Origin: Paractinoplanes maris
GTDB taxonomy: Bacteria; Actinomycetota; Actinomycetes; Mycobacteriales; Micromonosporaceae
Direction of reading: 5' to 3'
Assembly (NCBI RefSeq): GCF_023544465.1
Contig: NZ_JALPVL010000005.1
Coordinates: 62,001-126,000, forward strand
Length of the DNA: 64,000 nucleotides
Of this stretch, positions 63,700-64,000 are shown piece after piece. The first letter of the stretch is position 1. Each line of letters opens with the position of its first letter. A program made the translations under genes and the position numbers. Under the pieces are notes generated by a model, which did no database searches, was not told where the DNA came from, and saw only the letters and a list, made by a program, of their open reading frames with translations.

Positions 63700-64000
63700 T
63701 CAGGGCTTGCGCGATCCTTGCACGCCGTTTGCGCCGAGCTTGACCAGACGGGGAGCACGGCAGACGTCGCCCAGCACGGCACTGCGGGCCGAGGCCTCGG
63801 CGATCAGCTTTCCGGCCCGGTCGGCGTGACCCGCCCGCGCGTGCGCCTCGGCGCACAGCAGCAGATAGAACGGGACGAACAGCGGCACTCCGGAGGCCGC
63901 AACGCGGGCATACGCTTCGTCGGCGCGGTCGGATGCGTCCGGGTCACCGCCCATCGCCTCGGCCCAAGCGACGAGCACCTGGGCGTGTATTCCGAAGGGT
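63700..64000 (-). CDS. C-terminal part of a TPR-containing regulator/ATPase (5' end outside window)
   Basis: The last 100 or so codons of a minus-strand gene. A-E-A-M-G-G-D, then Y-L-L-L-C-A-E-A-H-A-R-A-G-H-A-D-R-A-G-K-L-I-A-E-A is a TPR-type helical hairpin like those at the C-terminus of AfsR/LuxR-LAL or cyclase-linked ATPases. N-terminal domains are not in the window. Ends 17 bp before the small hypothetical gene of the exporter operon and could regulate it. Confidence 0.6.
   Translation of the reverse strand, partial: PFGIHAQVLVAWAEAMGGDPDASDRADEAYARVAASGVPLFVPFYLLLCAEAHARAGHADRAGKLIAEASARSAVLGDVCRAPRLVKLGANGVQGSRKP

Overview
The window is chromosomal DNA from a high-GC actinomycete, most likely Micromonosporaceae (Actinoplanes-like). 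This is inferred from very high third-position GC, frequent GTG/TTG starts, and the gene families present: SigE-type ECF sigma factor, DUF574 methyltransferase, M36 fungalysin, FG-GAP secreted proteins and GH3/GH42 enzymes. There are no rRNA or tRNA genes, no CRISPR array and no prophage. The only mobile DNA seen is a decayed IS21-type istB fragment. About 60 genes are called. Functions come from motif and family recognition alone; no database search was possible.

Layout. 1-12.9 kb: partial SDR, deazaflavin-type nitroreductase, a degenerate alpha/beta-hydrolase-LuxR fusion, secreted M36 metallopeptidase, small alarmone synthetase, DUF574 methyltransferase, membrane STAND-like NTPase with helical repeats, aquaporin, SDR and MFS exporter. 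13-16.9 kb: saccharopine-dehydrogenase-like gene and divergent TetR gene sharing a duplicated operator, remnants of a methyltransferase and of istB, a secreted trypsin, then 660 bp of non-coding DNA with a perfect 24-bp inverted repeat. 16.9-25.9 kb: quinone reductase, cysteine-free L31, flavodoxin-like reductase, a coupled cyclase/TPP-enzyme pair, a secreted trypsin fold lacking catalytic His and Ser fused to FG-GAP repeats, an FAD oxidoreductase, a STAS protein without the phospho-acceptor Ser, and a lipoprotein.

26-38 kb is the most unusual stretch. It has two members of the histidine/phenylalanine ammonia-lyase fold, and both lack the serine that normally makes the MIO cofactor. The first (A-A-G) follows an ornithine-cyclodeaminase-like gene divergent from an RpiR regulator. 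The second (G-T-G) is divergent from a four-gene OpuC/EgtU-like ABC transporter and convergent with an amidohydrolase/cysteine-dioxygenase-like operon controlled by a LacI protein with a double palindromic operator. A betaine- or ergothioneine-type uptake and lysis module is proposed. Between the two systems a small membrane-protein gene lies between two unrelated minisatellites (about 26 bp and about 30/31 bp units).

38-47.3 kb: GGDEF cyclase with intact I-site, a DUF427 gene broken by a 4-bp duplication, DUF998 protein, SDR, an internally deleted hydrolase, ABM protein, secreted GH99-like enzyme with discoidin domain, a DAO-type oxidoreductase interrupted by one in-frame TGA, and a membrane protein/ECF sigma pair in reversed order. 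47.3-58.7 kb: carbohydrate island with GH42 beta-galactosidase and its ABC importer under a divergent ROK regulator, then alpha/beta hydrolase, GH3 with a beta-trefoil insertion, and a LacI regulator. 58.7-60 kb: overlapping genes for a SpeD-like (pyruvoyl decarboxylase fold) protein and a GNAT/LuxI-like acyltransferase, a candidate undescribed small-molecule pathway. 60-64 kb: Nudix hydrolase, ABC exporter with CPBP protease, a small hypothetical protein, and the 3' end of a TPR-type regulator.
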